From NCBI GenBank assembly GCA_026826555.1, contig JAKSZT010054565.1, forward strand, positions 2,573,467 to 2,637,466: a stretch of DNA of 64,000 nucleotides, written 5' to 3'. Both the position numbers and the translations under genes were made by a program. Under the pieces are notes generated by a model. That model worked only from the letters and a program-made list of their open reading frames with translations, was not told the DNA's origin and did no database searches. The stretch's first letter is position 1. Every line of letters begins with the position of its first letter. This stretch comes from Tolypeutes matacus (taxonomy: Eukaryota; Chordata; Mammalia; Cingulata; Chlamyphoridae). Below, one piece after another: positions 12,742 to 25,100 of the stretch.

Positions 12742-13429
12742 GATTATACTGCAAGACATTCACATTATAATTGACTATGTAATCAATTCCAGAAACAGAA
12801 AAAAAAAATTTTTATTTTACATTTCAGAAATTTACCCAAAACGTAAAATTAGTACATATTAATAGCAGAACAAAAAAAAAATTTACTGTTTACATTTCAC
12901 AAGGCAGAGTCCTATGTCCTACAAAAAATGTTCATCAGAACTTCAAACATTAGTAAATTTTAAATGTCTGAAAAAAGCAATCACGATTTAAACATTATGA
13001 GGCACTCCCCCCACCACTTTCATTTAGCTCTCTGTGAAATACACAAGAGAACCAGCATTTTCTTCTTTGAGAGCAGGACACCTACCATCTGTACATGGGG
13101 AACACATACTCCTATAAGTTGCTATTATTATTTGCTGTGTTTTACAGGAGAGATTAAACATCATGAGTACAACACACGACAGCAGGTAGCTGATGCTCAC
13201 AGCCTGCTCACCCACCCAAAGATCTCCATCAACAGAACAAAAACTATATCCACAGAAGCTGACACCTGATAAGACATGAGAGGAGCTCCACAGAGGCAAA
13301 ATTTTTGCCAGCAAAAACACCAGAACTTTCTACTTCCTGAAAAACCTGCCCAATTTAGCCAAGAAAAAGGAAAGTTACCACCGCACAGCATGGGCCCATC
13401 TCTAGGAGTCCCAGCAAGCGGCAGGAATG

Positions 13430-13640
13430 TGCTCCTGGAGGCTATCCAGGCTGGACACCATGTCCTCTTCTGAGCCCCTCACTGGGCCCCTGTGTAGGAA
13501 AACGCTTTTCATGGGTACCCCCTGGGGTGGGGTGAGGCTATGCAGTGAGCTGGATGTCTTATTTTTACAGATGAGAAAACTGAGGCCCAGAGTGTGACCC
13601 AAACCTGCTCACAGAACAGCCTGTTGACAGGGTTTATCTC
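13430..13640 (-). repeat. MIR
   Basis: TTTTTACAGATGAGAAAACT GAGGCCCAGAG (13561-13592) is the conserved reverse-complement MIR segment. Confidence 0.7.
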
Positions 13641-14490
13641 TAGTTCAAGCAGTGGCTGATACCTGGGGCATACACATCGACTTGGGCATCTGTACTTTCT
13701 GAAGTAAATTTCCAGAATAAAATCTGGGGGCAATTACTCAACAGTCATATTCTATAAATGTTCTTTTCCACTTCTAGGATTAGCTGCTGAACTCATTCTG
13801 AAGAAATGATTTGGGTTTTAAGTTTCCTAATAGCTAACCTTTATAATTTGTTCAATTAACAAAGAAACCCTAAGCCTGAAAGCCACCTCTGGACATTCTT
13901 ATATTTATGTGGAAATGACTATAGAAAGTCTTCCCATATAATGGTGATCATGGGGGCCATGTGCCCACTGAGGATGGGACATGTGTTTCCAGGGCCCATC
14001 ACATCCAGGCATTCTGAGGGTTACCTTCAGGCATCCCACAGGTCCTTTTAAGTTTTTACTAAAGAGAAACTTTCTCCTGTCTGCCCAGGACTCTAGATCC
14101 AGAGGGTTATTTAGAAGCAGCAGCTTGACCCAGAGAAGGCACTGGGTCTTACTGGGATTGCTGACCTGACCCCATCTCTTTCTAAGAAGCAAGCTGACTC
14201 ATGGTAGCTATCAATATCTTAAGAATGCTGAAATTGTTAGTATACCTAGAAAGTCATGCCTAATCCCGACTGACTCGTGGTGATTCAAGGGTCTGTTGAG
14301 AGTGACGAGTGTGAACTTGTTAGATGAAAGCCTCCATTTATAAGGTTTTTAGGAATGTACCAAATGTAGGTCTAAATGAAAAAACTAATGGGCCGACTCC
14401 AATTAGTACAATTCATTATCCAGACGTCACTCTAACTCCAGACCTTGCTTCCACCCTCTTTGACAGTCTTATCAGCACCCCCCACCCCCC

Positions 14491-14561
14491 TTTCTTAAGG
14501 AGGTACCAGGACCTCATTCATGGGAAGCAGACGCTCAACCACTGAGCTACACCCACTCCCC
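14491..14561 (-). mobile_element. Short tRNA-headed SINE, 3' truncated
   Basis: Reverse complement of the short family: GGGAGTGGGTGTAGCTCAGT head, ending in AAGAAA. It lies just past the TDRD12 stop, so it may be part of that gene's 3' UTR. Confidence 0.8.
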
Positions 14562-14768
14562 ATCATCAGCCCATTTTTAAATTGACTAAGAACTCCTCAC
14601 CATTACCATTTCTAGTGCCACAAGATGACAATAATAATTTGTCCTGGAAGTGAAAAAGGTTTGGTTATGAACACTTGTTGTCTTAACTTTCAGTCACGTA
14701 GCAATGTCCATTTTTTTTTTTTTTTTTGTTCAAAGTTTTCTGGCCACTTTTCAGGGTAATTCACGTTC

Positions 14769-14860
14769 TCATTCACTCTCACTTTCGTCATCCTCTGAAG
14801 TTTTGTCACTGTTTTCAACCACCTCTGCCACTGTGCAGGATCGGTTTTTAGAATTTACAA
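14769..14860 (-). CDS. TDRD12: TDRD12 last coding exon with stop
   Basis: After the split Val codon it encodes [29 protein letters not shown] (residues 932-960) and TGA (14769-14771). The acidic Ser/Glu tail is probably disordered and open to casein-kinase type phosphorylation. The acceptor is CTTTTTTAG. Confidence 0.88.
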
Positions 14861-17800
14861 CTAAAAAAGTTAGATAGTGTAAGTATATGCTAATTATAGA
14901 ACTAATGAGCAGATCTCCCCCCCCCATTGATTTTGATCAATGTAGGAAAAGACCCTTGGGATCGAGCGCTATCTATTTTGCCACTTATTTTATATCTTCA
15001 TTATTTTAGGCAAGAAATGAGCAGGTGAAATTTGTCCACAAATAATTGTTCTCTTAGAAAAAATACATGTAAGACTATTATAAGAAGTTTTATTTATAAC
15101 CAAGGGTTGATATGTGCTTAAACATTTAGCATCAAGATCAACCAGAAGAAGAAAATGAATTCCTAAGAGCTTTCTGTTAACACCCCATTTCTACCTAGGC
15201 TGCTTTCTTAAACTTTGGCGAGTCAGTGATGATGTCCACCCCTATAGCCACTCCCCGAGTGGGTGGGCGGCATCTTACCCTTGGAGAAGTGGCTGTCCTC
15301 TTCCCGTTCTTCCCAGTGATCAAAATCAAAAGCCACGTTAGGGTTCTGTTCAATATAACATTTTACACTCAGTGAGGGAATAAAACATGCCAAGGGTACT
15401 AAGACCAGCCACAGTTCATTTCAACTCACCCTCTGCTTGAGTAAGCTACACCAAGATTCCCTTCTCTCTTTTGCAAGAGTGATTATAGGTTCCTCATTTT
15501 TAATTATGCATTTGCAGTCATCTTTTATTATGTTGGCCTGCAGCTCCATATCAGCCAAGTAAAATTTGTCTCCCACCCAGGCACTAGGTTTATAAAAAGA
15601 AATGAAGTCAGTCTTTAAAATGTTAGGAATTATTTATATTTAACCTTATAAAATACATATAAACCTACCTGAAAATGACTCTGTCTCTAAAATATTTACA
15701 TTTGTAATCTTTTACATTTCTTATTCTTATCTTTAAGATGATCACATCGTCTTTTTGGAACCATTTTATTTGTGGGTGGAAACTAGAAGGAAAGAAAAGG
15801 ACTTACACACTCATCAGTATTTATTCACTGAGCAAGCAAATCAAACCATGGATGGGCATACCTTTTCAGATACGACTGTGTTGTTTTGTCAATGGAAGGG
15901 TCTCCAGTGTTCTCAGAGAAAGCCTCTGTACAAAAGCAAAGTCAAGTTTTCCTACAGGTCATTATTTCTATTTAACTCTATCATGTATGAACATATACTT
16001 TTTTTAAACTTTGTGTAACCTTTAGCTGAGGAATTACTCATGTAAGAATATGCTGAACATAGCTTTTTCCAAACAAAGCAATTTACACTTCTCAAACTAA
16101 AACATTTGAAGTTTCCATCCAAGCCTTGGACAAAAATGTTCACAGCAGGTATAATAACAATAGCCAAAAACTGGAAATAACCCAAAGGTCTATCAATGGC
16201 AAAATACACAAATTGTAGTATATTCATATTTTTTATATAATTCAGCAATAAAAAAGAACTACCACTTCCTCAACATGATAAAGGGCATATATGAAACTCT
16301 ACAGCTAACATCATACTCAATGGTGAGAGACTGAAAGCTTTGCCCCTAAGATCAAGAGCAAGACAAGGATGCTCACTTTCACCACAGCTTTTCAACCCTG
16401 AACTGGAAATTCTAGCCAGAGCAATTAGGCAAGAAAAAGAAATAAAAGGTACCCACATTGAAAAGGAGGAAGTAAACCTATTCTTATGTGGTGGTTTGAA
16501 GCTATATGTACCCAGGAAAAACAAGTTCTTAAAGTTAATCCATTCCTACGGGTGTGGACCCATTTTAAGAAGGATCTTTTGATGAAGTTACTTTAGTTAA
16601 GGTGTAGCCCATCTCATTCAGGATGGGTCTTAATCCTCTTCTGGAGTCCTTTATAAACAGGATGAGTACAGAGAGAAGGCCACGGAAACAAGAAGCTGAA
16701 AGCAACAAAACTGGAAAAGAAGGGAGAGGCCAGCTGACGCTGCCATGGGCCTGCCATGTGGTAGAGGAGTCAAGGATTGCTAGCAGACGGTTTTTGGGAT
16801 GAAAGCATTACTTTGATAATGCTTTTGATTTGGACATTTTTCTAAGCCTCAAAACAGTAAGCTTGTAAGCTAATAAATTCCCATTGTTTAAAGCCAACCC
16901 ATTTCATGGTATCTGTTTTCAGCAGCCTAGCAAACAAAAACACCCTATTTGAAGATGACATGATCCTATATATAGAAAATCCCAAACAACCCACAAGAAA
17001 GCTACTAGTTCTAATAAATGAATTCAGCAAAGTGGTGGGGTACAAGAACAATATACAACAATTAACAGTGTTTCTATACACTAGCAAGGAACAATCCAAA
17101 AGGAAATAAAGAAAACAATTCTATTGACAATAGCAACTAAAAGAATCAAATCTCTGGGAATAAAATCTAACCAAAGATATAAAGGACTTGTACACAGAAA
17201 ACTACAAATCATTGCTGAAAGAAATTAAAGACAACCTAAATAAAAGATATTCTCTGCTCATGGATTGGAAGACTATTAAGATGTCATTACTACCTAAAGT
17301 GATATACAGATTCAATGCTGATGAATAAAACTATCTTCCTTAGTTTTAGTCATCAGCTGTGTGCTTTCAAATAAAACTTCAAAAGCCTTCTTTGTAGAAA
17401 TGGAAAAGCTAATCCTCAAATTCATGTGGAAGGGGCGGTAATAATAGGGCTGTATGTGGGAAAAAATGTATCTAATGTAAATAATGGATAGAACTATTTT
17501 AATAATCTTTCATCAATTGTAACAAAGGTAAATATTGTTTTTTAAAAAGTACAGGTTTTTTTTTAAGTGCTGTCATAAATGGAAATGGATGTGCAAGGTA
17601 TTGGTGGTAGGGTGGTGCATAGGAATCCTGTATTTCATGCATGATTGTTTTATAAACTCACTTCGCTTAAAAAAAACTCACATGGAAGGGTAAGGGGGCC
17701 TGAATAGCAAAAACCATCTTGAAAAAGAACGAAATTGGAGGACGCACACTTTTTGATGTCAAATCTTACTACAAAGCTACAGTAATTAAAACAGCATGAG

Positions 17801-19078
17801 TTGGTACAAGGACAGACACAGAAACCAATGGGATAGAATTGGGACTTTAGAAATTACCCATCTATGGCCAATTGATTTTTGGCAAGGCTGCCAAGTCTAC
17901 TCAGTGTGCTGGGAGTGCGGGATAACCATATGCAATGCAAAGGAATCAAAGTGGACCCCCACCTCACACCATGTACAAAAAATGAACTCACAATGCATCA
18001 AAGACCTTTATAAGAGCTAAAACTGTAAAACTCTTAGAGAAAACAGTGACATATCTTCAGGACCTTCTATTAGGAAATGGATTCTTCAACTTTATACCAA
18101 AAGTACAAGCAACAGAAGCAAAAGAAATGGGACTTGATCAAAATAAAAATTTTGTTCATCAAAGGACAACTTACAGAATGGGAGAAACTTTTGGAAACCA
18201 TATATCTAATAAGTGTTTAAGACCCAGAATATATAAAGAGGGAAGCGGATGTGGCTCAAGCTGTTGGGTACCTGCCTACCACATGGGAGGTACCGGGTTC
18301 GGTTCCTGGTGCCTCCTAAAGAAGACGAGCAAGACAGAGAGCTGACACTACAGGCTGGCACACCAAGCTGATGCAACAAGATGACGCAATGAAGAGACAC
18401 AGCAAGGAAACACAATGACAGATACAACAAGCAGGGAGCAGAGGTGGCTCAAGTGATTGGGTGCCTCCCTCCCACATGAGAGGTCCCGGGTTCAGTTCCC
18501 GGTGCCTCCTAAAAAGAAGATAAACAGAGAGCAGACAGCAAGTGCAAAAACAATGAAGGAGGGGGGCGGATGTGGCTCAAATGGTTGGGCGTCCGTCTGC
18601 CAAATGGAGGGACTTGGGCTCGATCCCCGGGACCGCCCGGTAAAATTAAAAAAAAAAAAAAAAAAAAAATATATATATNNNNNNNNNNNNNNNNNNNNNN
18701 NNNNNNNNNNNNNNNNNNNNNNNNNNNNNNNNNNNNNNNNNNNNNNNNNNNNNNNNNNNNNNNNNNNNNNNNNNNNNNNNNNNNNNNNNNNNNNNNNNNN
18801 NNNNNNNNNNNNNNNNNNNNNNNNNNNNNNNNNNNNNNNNNNNNNNNNNNNNNNNNNNNNNNNNNNNNNNNNNNNNNNNNNNNNNNNNNNNNNNNNNNNN
18901 NNNNNNNNNNNNNNNNNNNNNNNNNNNNNNNNNNNNNNNNNNNNNNNNNNNNNNNNNNNNNNNNNNNNNNNNNNNNNNNNNNNNNNNNNNNNNNNNNNNN
19001 NNNNNNNNNNNNNNNNNNNNNNNNNNNNNNNNNNNNNNNNNNNNNNNNNNNNNNNNNNNNNNNNNNNNNNNNNNNNNN

Positions 19079-19125
<47 letters not shown>

Positions 19126-22100
19126 GCATGGGCTGCCAAGCTCTGTGTGCCGGTGAGCTGCCAGGCCCTGGGAGCCATGCAGCAAGATGATGATGTAACA
19201 GGGGAGAGACAAGACGAGATGCTATGAAAGCTCCAGAAACCAGGAACCAAGGTGGTGCAGGTGGCAGAACACCTCTCTCCTACATCGGCGGTCTGCAGGA
19301 TCGAATCCTGGTGAAGACGGAGGAGAAGGATGAGAAGAGATGGCAGGAAACAGACACAGAGAATTGCCCAGCAAATGGACACAAAACAGCAAATGGGGAA
19401 GGGGGGGTTTAAAGTGGATAAAATAAATAAATCCTTAAAACAAACAAACAAACAAACAAAAAACAATGAGGGAGGGGGGAGAGAAATAAATAAAATAAAT
19501 CTTAAAAAAAAAAAAAAAAAAAAGAATATATAAAGAACTCCTACAATGCAACAAGAAGACCAGCAATCCACATAAAAAACAGTCAAAGGAGTTGAATAGA
19601 CATTTCTCCAAATAAGATATACAAATGGCTAATAAGCACATGAAAGATGCTCAACATCATTTGTCATTAGGGAAAGGTATATCAAAACCACAATGAGGCA
19701 CTACCTCACTCTCACTGGGATGGCTATTATTAACAAAATGGAAAACAACAAGTGCTGGTGAGGATGCAGAAAAACAGGACCCTTATGCACACTGTGGAAA
19801 ACAGTTTGGCAGTTCCTCAAAAAGTTAGACATAGAACTACCATATGACCTGGCAATCCGACTTCTAAGTATATGCCCACTGGAACTGAAAGCAGGGACTT
19901 AATATTTGAACACAAATGTTCATAGCGCATTATTCACAATTGCCAAAAGATGGAAGCAATCCAAGTGTCCAACATTAGATGAACAGATAAACAAAACGTG
20001 GCATATACATACAATAGAATATTATTCAGCTATAAAAAGGAGTGAAGTCCTGATGCATGTGACAACATGGATGAACCCTGAAGACATGATGTTGAGTGAC
20101 ATAAGCTAGACACAAAAGACAAATATGGTATGATTCCACTTATAGAAAATACCTAAGAACAAACAAATTCATAGCCACAGAAAGGACAGTACAGGTTACC
20201 AGGGGCAGGGGGGGAGGGGGAATTGGAGTTAATGCATAACAGGTGCAGGGTCTCTGTTTTTGGGATGGTAGGAAAGTTCTGGTAATGGATTATGGGTGTG
20301 GTGGCACAACACTGTGATGAATTCCACTCAGCTGTGTGCTTGGAATTTGAGATGGGAAATGCTATGTATATTTGCTACAACAATAAAAAAGAAAAGGGAA
20401 AAAAAAGAACTACCACTATTTGCAATAACATAGATGAATTTCATAGACATAATGCTGAAAGAAGCCAGATACAAGAGTATAAATATTACATGCTTCCAAT
20501 TCAGCACAACTAATGGTGATAGAAGTCAGAGAGTGGTTACTGAGGAGGGGTACAGATGGAAGGTGCATGAGGGAGGGCTTCCAGGTTCTAGAAATGTTTA
20601 GTAGCTTAATCTGGGTGTGGTTAATGAACAGATACATTTGTAAAAAACTTGCTGAGCTGTGTACTTTACTGGATGCCTGGTATACCTCAAATAACAAAAA
20701 GGAGAAAAGTTACTAAATAAAAATAAAATTACATTAATTCCTGGAAGCTGAATTGTCACAAATAGGAACACGGGCAAAATCAGCTCATGTGACCTCTGTA
20801 ATGCATCTAAAAAGTACAAAGTCCAAGCATGAGAAAAAAATTCAAAATACCAATGATTTGAAGTTAACCATCTGTCAGATAACAAGTACCGACCATGCTT
20901 TTGGTTTTCCGAGGTCACGTTGGAGTCAGCGCCTCCTTTTGGAGCCCTGCCCTCTTGCCGTGGGCTCCGCAGACGAGTGGCACCTTGTGCTGGAGTTTCC
21001 CTGGGTGGAAGAGGGGAAGGTTAACCACAACTCCGAGACTGGAAGAGACACTCAGGCAAAGCTTGGCTCTCTAAAGGCCCTTTTTGGTTAAAAAAAAAGA
21101 TGGTTAGAACTGACTATGAAGTGCCTTTTCCCGTGCAGGGAGATCCATGTGACAGATGTGAGCCAGCTCTCCTCACTGCCTCGAGCATGTAGTCAATGAC
21201 GATAAATGTTATCAAACACACACTTTTAACTTGTTTGCCAAAGTATCTTTTCCCTTCAAATTCATTTAACTTTGAGATACCATGCACCGCCACCCACTTT
21301 AAACAGTACAGAAAGGCAGAAAGTAAAAAGCCAGTTTCCTTTCCTTTCCTGCCTGAGGCCATCAGTTCATCTTTCCAGAGACCCGGACCACCCTGTTACC
21401 AGTTTGGGTCTCCTAGAAACATTCTTTGCGTAAGAAAGCAGAAAGTGCCTTTTATAGCTGTCTTTCTACATCACACACCCGTGTGTTAAATATGTGGGAA
21501 TTTAATGAATTCATTGTTCTGCCCCTTACTTTATTACATGTAATAACTGGTTAGAGATTATTTCATATCAATACAGAGAGGGCTGCTTCATTGTTTAAAC
21601 ATTTTTAATTGTATTATTCTTTTGGCTTTTTTTGAGCAGATAACCACATTCAGGTGGGTCAGTAGTTTATAATAAATGAAAAGGTCTATACAGTGAAAAA
21701 TCTCATTCATATCCATGTTCCCATCGATCTAGTTCTCTTCCTCAGAGATGACAATGCAATTTAATTTTTTGCATCCTCCCAGAGATAATTCACGTCTAGA
21801 CAAGCAAATATATACAAACACATGTACATACATACACACACATGTACATGCATATATACACACGTACACCCACACACACCTATGAGGTGGGGTGTGTGCG
21901 TGCCTCCCGAGGGGACTTCTGATCCCCACGCCCTGGCCACTGTCCAGGGACCCATCCTCCAACCTCTGGGCAGCACTAGTCGACCTCCTTCATTAGATTC
22001 TCATCTACTGGCTTCTGTTCCTCCTTACACATAGATCAAGTGTTCACTCTACTCGAATCACAAAACCCAGGGCCCTCTCCAACTGCTTTCCTGAGCCCTA

Positions 22101-25100
22101 GGTGGCTTTTAGTTCCAATAATCTAAGACTTAAGGCATCCAAAACCAAACCAGTATCTCCTCCTCTCCAAGCTAGCTGCTCCCCGGGAAATGTCCTCCAA
22201 CTGTGCCTGTCTTCTCAGTCACTAGCCCTCAGAATTCATAATACCCTAAAACTGTCATTTGCTTTAGTCCAGTGGCTTCTAGCTCTGTTTGTTTGTTTAT
22301 TTATTTATTTATTTTTAAGATTTTATTCATTTATTCATCTATCCCCCCCTTGCCGCCTGCGCTCGCCGGGCCAGCCAACCACGCCGTGCGGGCGGGCCCG
22401 CCCCCACCAGGAGGCCCCGGGAACCGAACCCGGGGCCTCCCATATGGCAAACGGGAGCCCCACCGATCGAGCCACAGCCGCCTCCCTCTAGCTCTGTTTA
22501 AACCCCAGAATCTGTCCTCTTCTCCCACCTGCTGTAAGAATCCAGATTATTACCACAGCTTCCCAACGCACCTCACTGTGGACAAGCTTTCTCATCCTGG
22601 TATGCTGTTTGTTTGGTTGTATTTTAGATTTTCCAATGTCCACAGGCTACTGACCCATGCACAAATGCTGCGACTTGGCTGCTGAGATCTCCACCTGGCT
22701 GCCAACCCAGCCTTGGAAACCTCCTTTCCACCAAACTCTACCATTTATTCTTTTTCTAATTTGCCCCCAAAGCTTCCCCCCCCCCTCAACTTCTCAAAGG
22801 GTTGCTTCCCTAACGCTTTAATTCTCCCCTGCTTCCCTGACACCTCTTAAAATCTTCCCCAGTTTCTAAGAACTGTGTGAAATGCAGGCTGTCTGTGAAA
22901 TCTCCGCCGGCTCTGCCCCTCTCACATCACTTGCCACCCCGCTCGCACTCCTGTGTGTAACGCTCCCTGCTCACTTAGAGAAGCACAGCACAGGGGGCCT
23001 CACCGAGTCCTCTGCACAGAGCTGGGGCTCAAGAACAGCTATGCTGCCCACAACTGACCAATCCTCATTTTGATTCAATCCACTAAACTGTAATGACATC
23101 TTAATTTTTAAAACAATATCTTATGAATATGGAGGAATGTTTGTTTCCTGAAAATGTGTAGAAAATAACGTGTATCCTAATCCCACAGGGATTTTAGTAG
23201 AACACCTCAGAGCATACGCTATTTTCCTTTTTGCCGTGTTTTTAAAAATTCTGTAATTTAGGAATCTTTCAGGGTCCCCGGTGATCACATCCCTAAATCT
23301 GAGGGTCAGTTCTTGGTCTCCTTTGATCTGGCCTCTCAGCAGCACTGGGCACAGCTCCCGGGGCCCCGCTCCATGGCACGTTTTCTTTGCTTGTCCCCAG
23401 GACCCGTCCTCTCTGGTCTTCCTGCTGCAGGCTGCTGCTCCCTCGTAGCCTATGCCCCACACCTCCCCATCTCTAAAGGCCAGGGGCCCTGGTTCTGTCC
23501 TTGGTCTTTGACACTCACTGCCTTGGGATCTTGTCTAGTATCCCTGCTTGAAATACCAAATGTCCTCTGACAAGGCTCCAAGAAACCACATTCTCACTAC
23601 AACTCCAGTGTGCCTGAAAATCCCATGAGCCCTATCTGCAAAATATATTCTGAAGCCTGCTACTTCTCACCTCCTCAAACTACCCAAGTGCAAGACACGG
23701 CCATCCTGGCCTAGATTCCTGCCACAGCCTCTGTCCCTGCCCTTCCTTCACTCTCTTTGCAACACAGCAGCCAAGGATGGTCTTCTGATCAAGCCCTTCC
23801 TCTGCACAAAACCTTGTCATGGCTCCTCCCTCCTCAGAGTGACAGACAGACATTACGATGCCACAGGGTCCGAGGAAATCGCATTCCGGGGCTCCCGGGA
23901 CCTCCAATCCTATACTTCTCCCTCCTTTTTCACAACAGTCAAGGTATCTTCCTTTGTGTTCTGTTAGAGAAATGTAAATTAAAACTACAAGGGGAGGGAA
24001 GCAGATGTGGCTCAGGTGACTGGGCTCCCATCTACCATACAGGAAGTCCAGGGTTCGATTACCGGGGCCTCCTGGTGAAAAGCAAGCTGGCCTAAGAGGT
24101 GAGCTCGCCCAAAGATGATGCAACAAAAAGAGACACAGAAGAGGAACAATAGGAGATGTGGTAGATCAGGGAGCTGAGGTGGCGCAAGAGATTTAAGGCC
24201 TCTCTCCATTCCAGAAGGTCCAAGGATCGGTTGCCGGCGCCGCCTAAAGAGAAGACAAGCAGACACAGAAGAACACACAGAGAGCAGACAGCGAGCGCTG
24301 AACAATGAGGCGAGAGGGGGAGAAATAATAAATCTTAAAAAACAAAAACAAACAAAAAAAAAAACTACGAGGGGAGTGGGTGTAGCTCAGTGGTTGAGCC
24401 TCTGCATACCATATATGAGATTGTGGGTTCAATCCCCAGTGTGTCCTAAAAACAAACAAACAACACACAAAACAAATAAACAAAAACGAGATGCCACTTC
24501 ACACCCACTAGGATCTAGGATGGCTGTTGTTTAGAAAACGGAAAACTACAAGTGTTGGAGAGGATGTGGAGTAATAGTAACACTCATTGATTGCTGGTGG
24601 GAATGTGAAACGGTCCAGACACTGTGGAAGACAGTTTGGCAGTTCCTCAGAAAATTAAACATAGATCACCTTATGACCCGGCAATTCCACTCCTAAGTAT
24701 ATACCCAAAAGAACTTGAAGCAGGGACTCAGACAGATATTTGTACACTGATGTTCACAGCAGCATTATTCACAATTGCCAAAAGATGGAAGCAACCCAGG
24801 TATCCATCAACAGATGAGTGGAAAAACAAAATGTGGTCTAGCCACACAATGCAATACTATTCAACTGTAAAGGGAAGTGAAGAGCTGGTACAGGCGACAA
24901 CATGGATGAACCCTGAAGATGTGTGGAGCGTAATAAGTCAGACACAAAAGGACAAATATTGTATGCTTTCTCTTACATGAAATACTTAGAATAAGCAAAC
25001 TCATAGTGACAGAAAGCAGAGTAGAGGTTATCAGGGGTGGCAAGAGGGGGAAATAAGAGATTTATTGCTAAATGAGTAGGAGTTTTGGTTTAAAATGATG

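Larger units (their letters stand above)
12071..14768. other. Space between the two genes; TDRD12 3' UTR lies somewhere here
   Basis: About 2.7 kb separates the SLC7A9 poly(A) signal from the TDRD12 stop. It holds two short SINEs, a MIR, and minus-strand AATAAA hexamers at 12736-12741 and 12811-12816 that could end TDRD12. If they do, the two transcripts end within about 700 bases of each other. No coding exon was seen. Confidence 0.5.
18238..19523 (+). mobile_element. Composite SINE (several tRNA-like heads) containing an assembly gap
   Basis: Heads start near 18240, 18437 and 18560, each with a GTGGCTCAA A-box-like part and GGTTC or CTCGATCCC B-box. A further tRNA-like module near 19245 (AACCAAGGTGGTGCAGGTGG to GATCGAATCC) and an AAATAAATCTT poly(A) end follow the gap. 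The whole block sits in an L1 and is flanked by an AGAATATATAAAG duplication (18226 and 19523). Confidence 0.85.

Noticed and set aside
18492..19586. Apparent open frame of several hundred codons on both strands
   Set aside because: Most of it is translation of the 400-N gap and of a GA microsatellite; the rest is SINE.
20753..21091. Plus-strand open frame of 112 codons
   Set aside because: It is the antisense shadow of the TDRD12 exon at 20894-21000.
21114..21362. Minus-strand open stretch near a TDRD12 intron, considered as an exon
   Set aside because: No good acceptor and donor pair, and the flanking exons already join in phase through 20894-21000.
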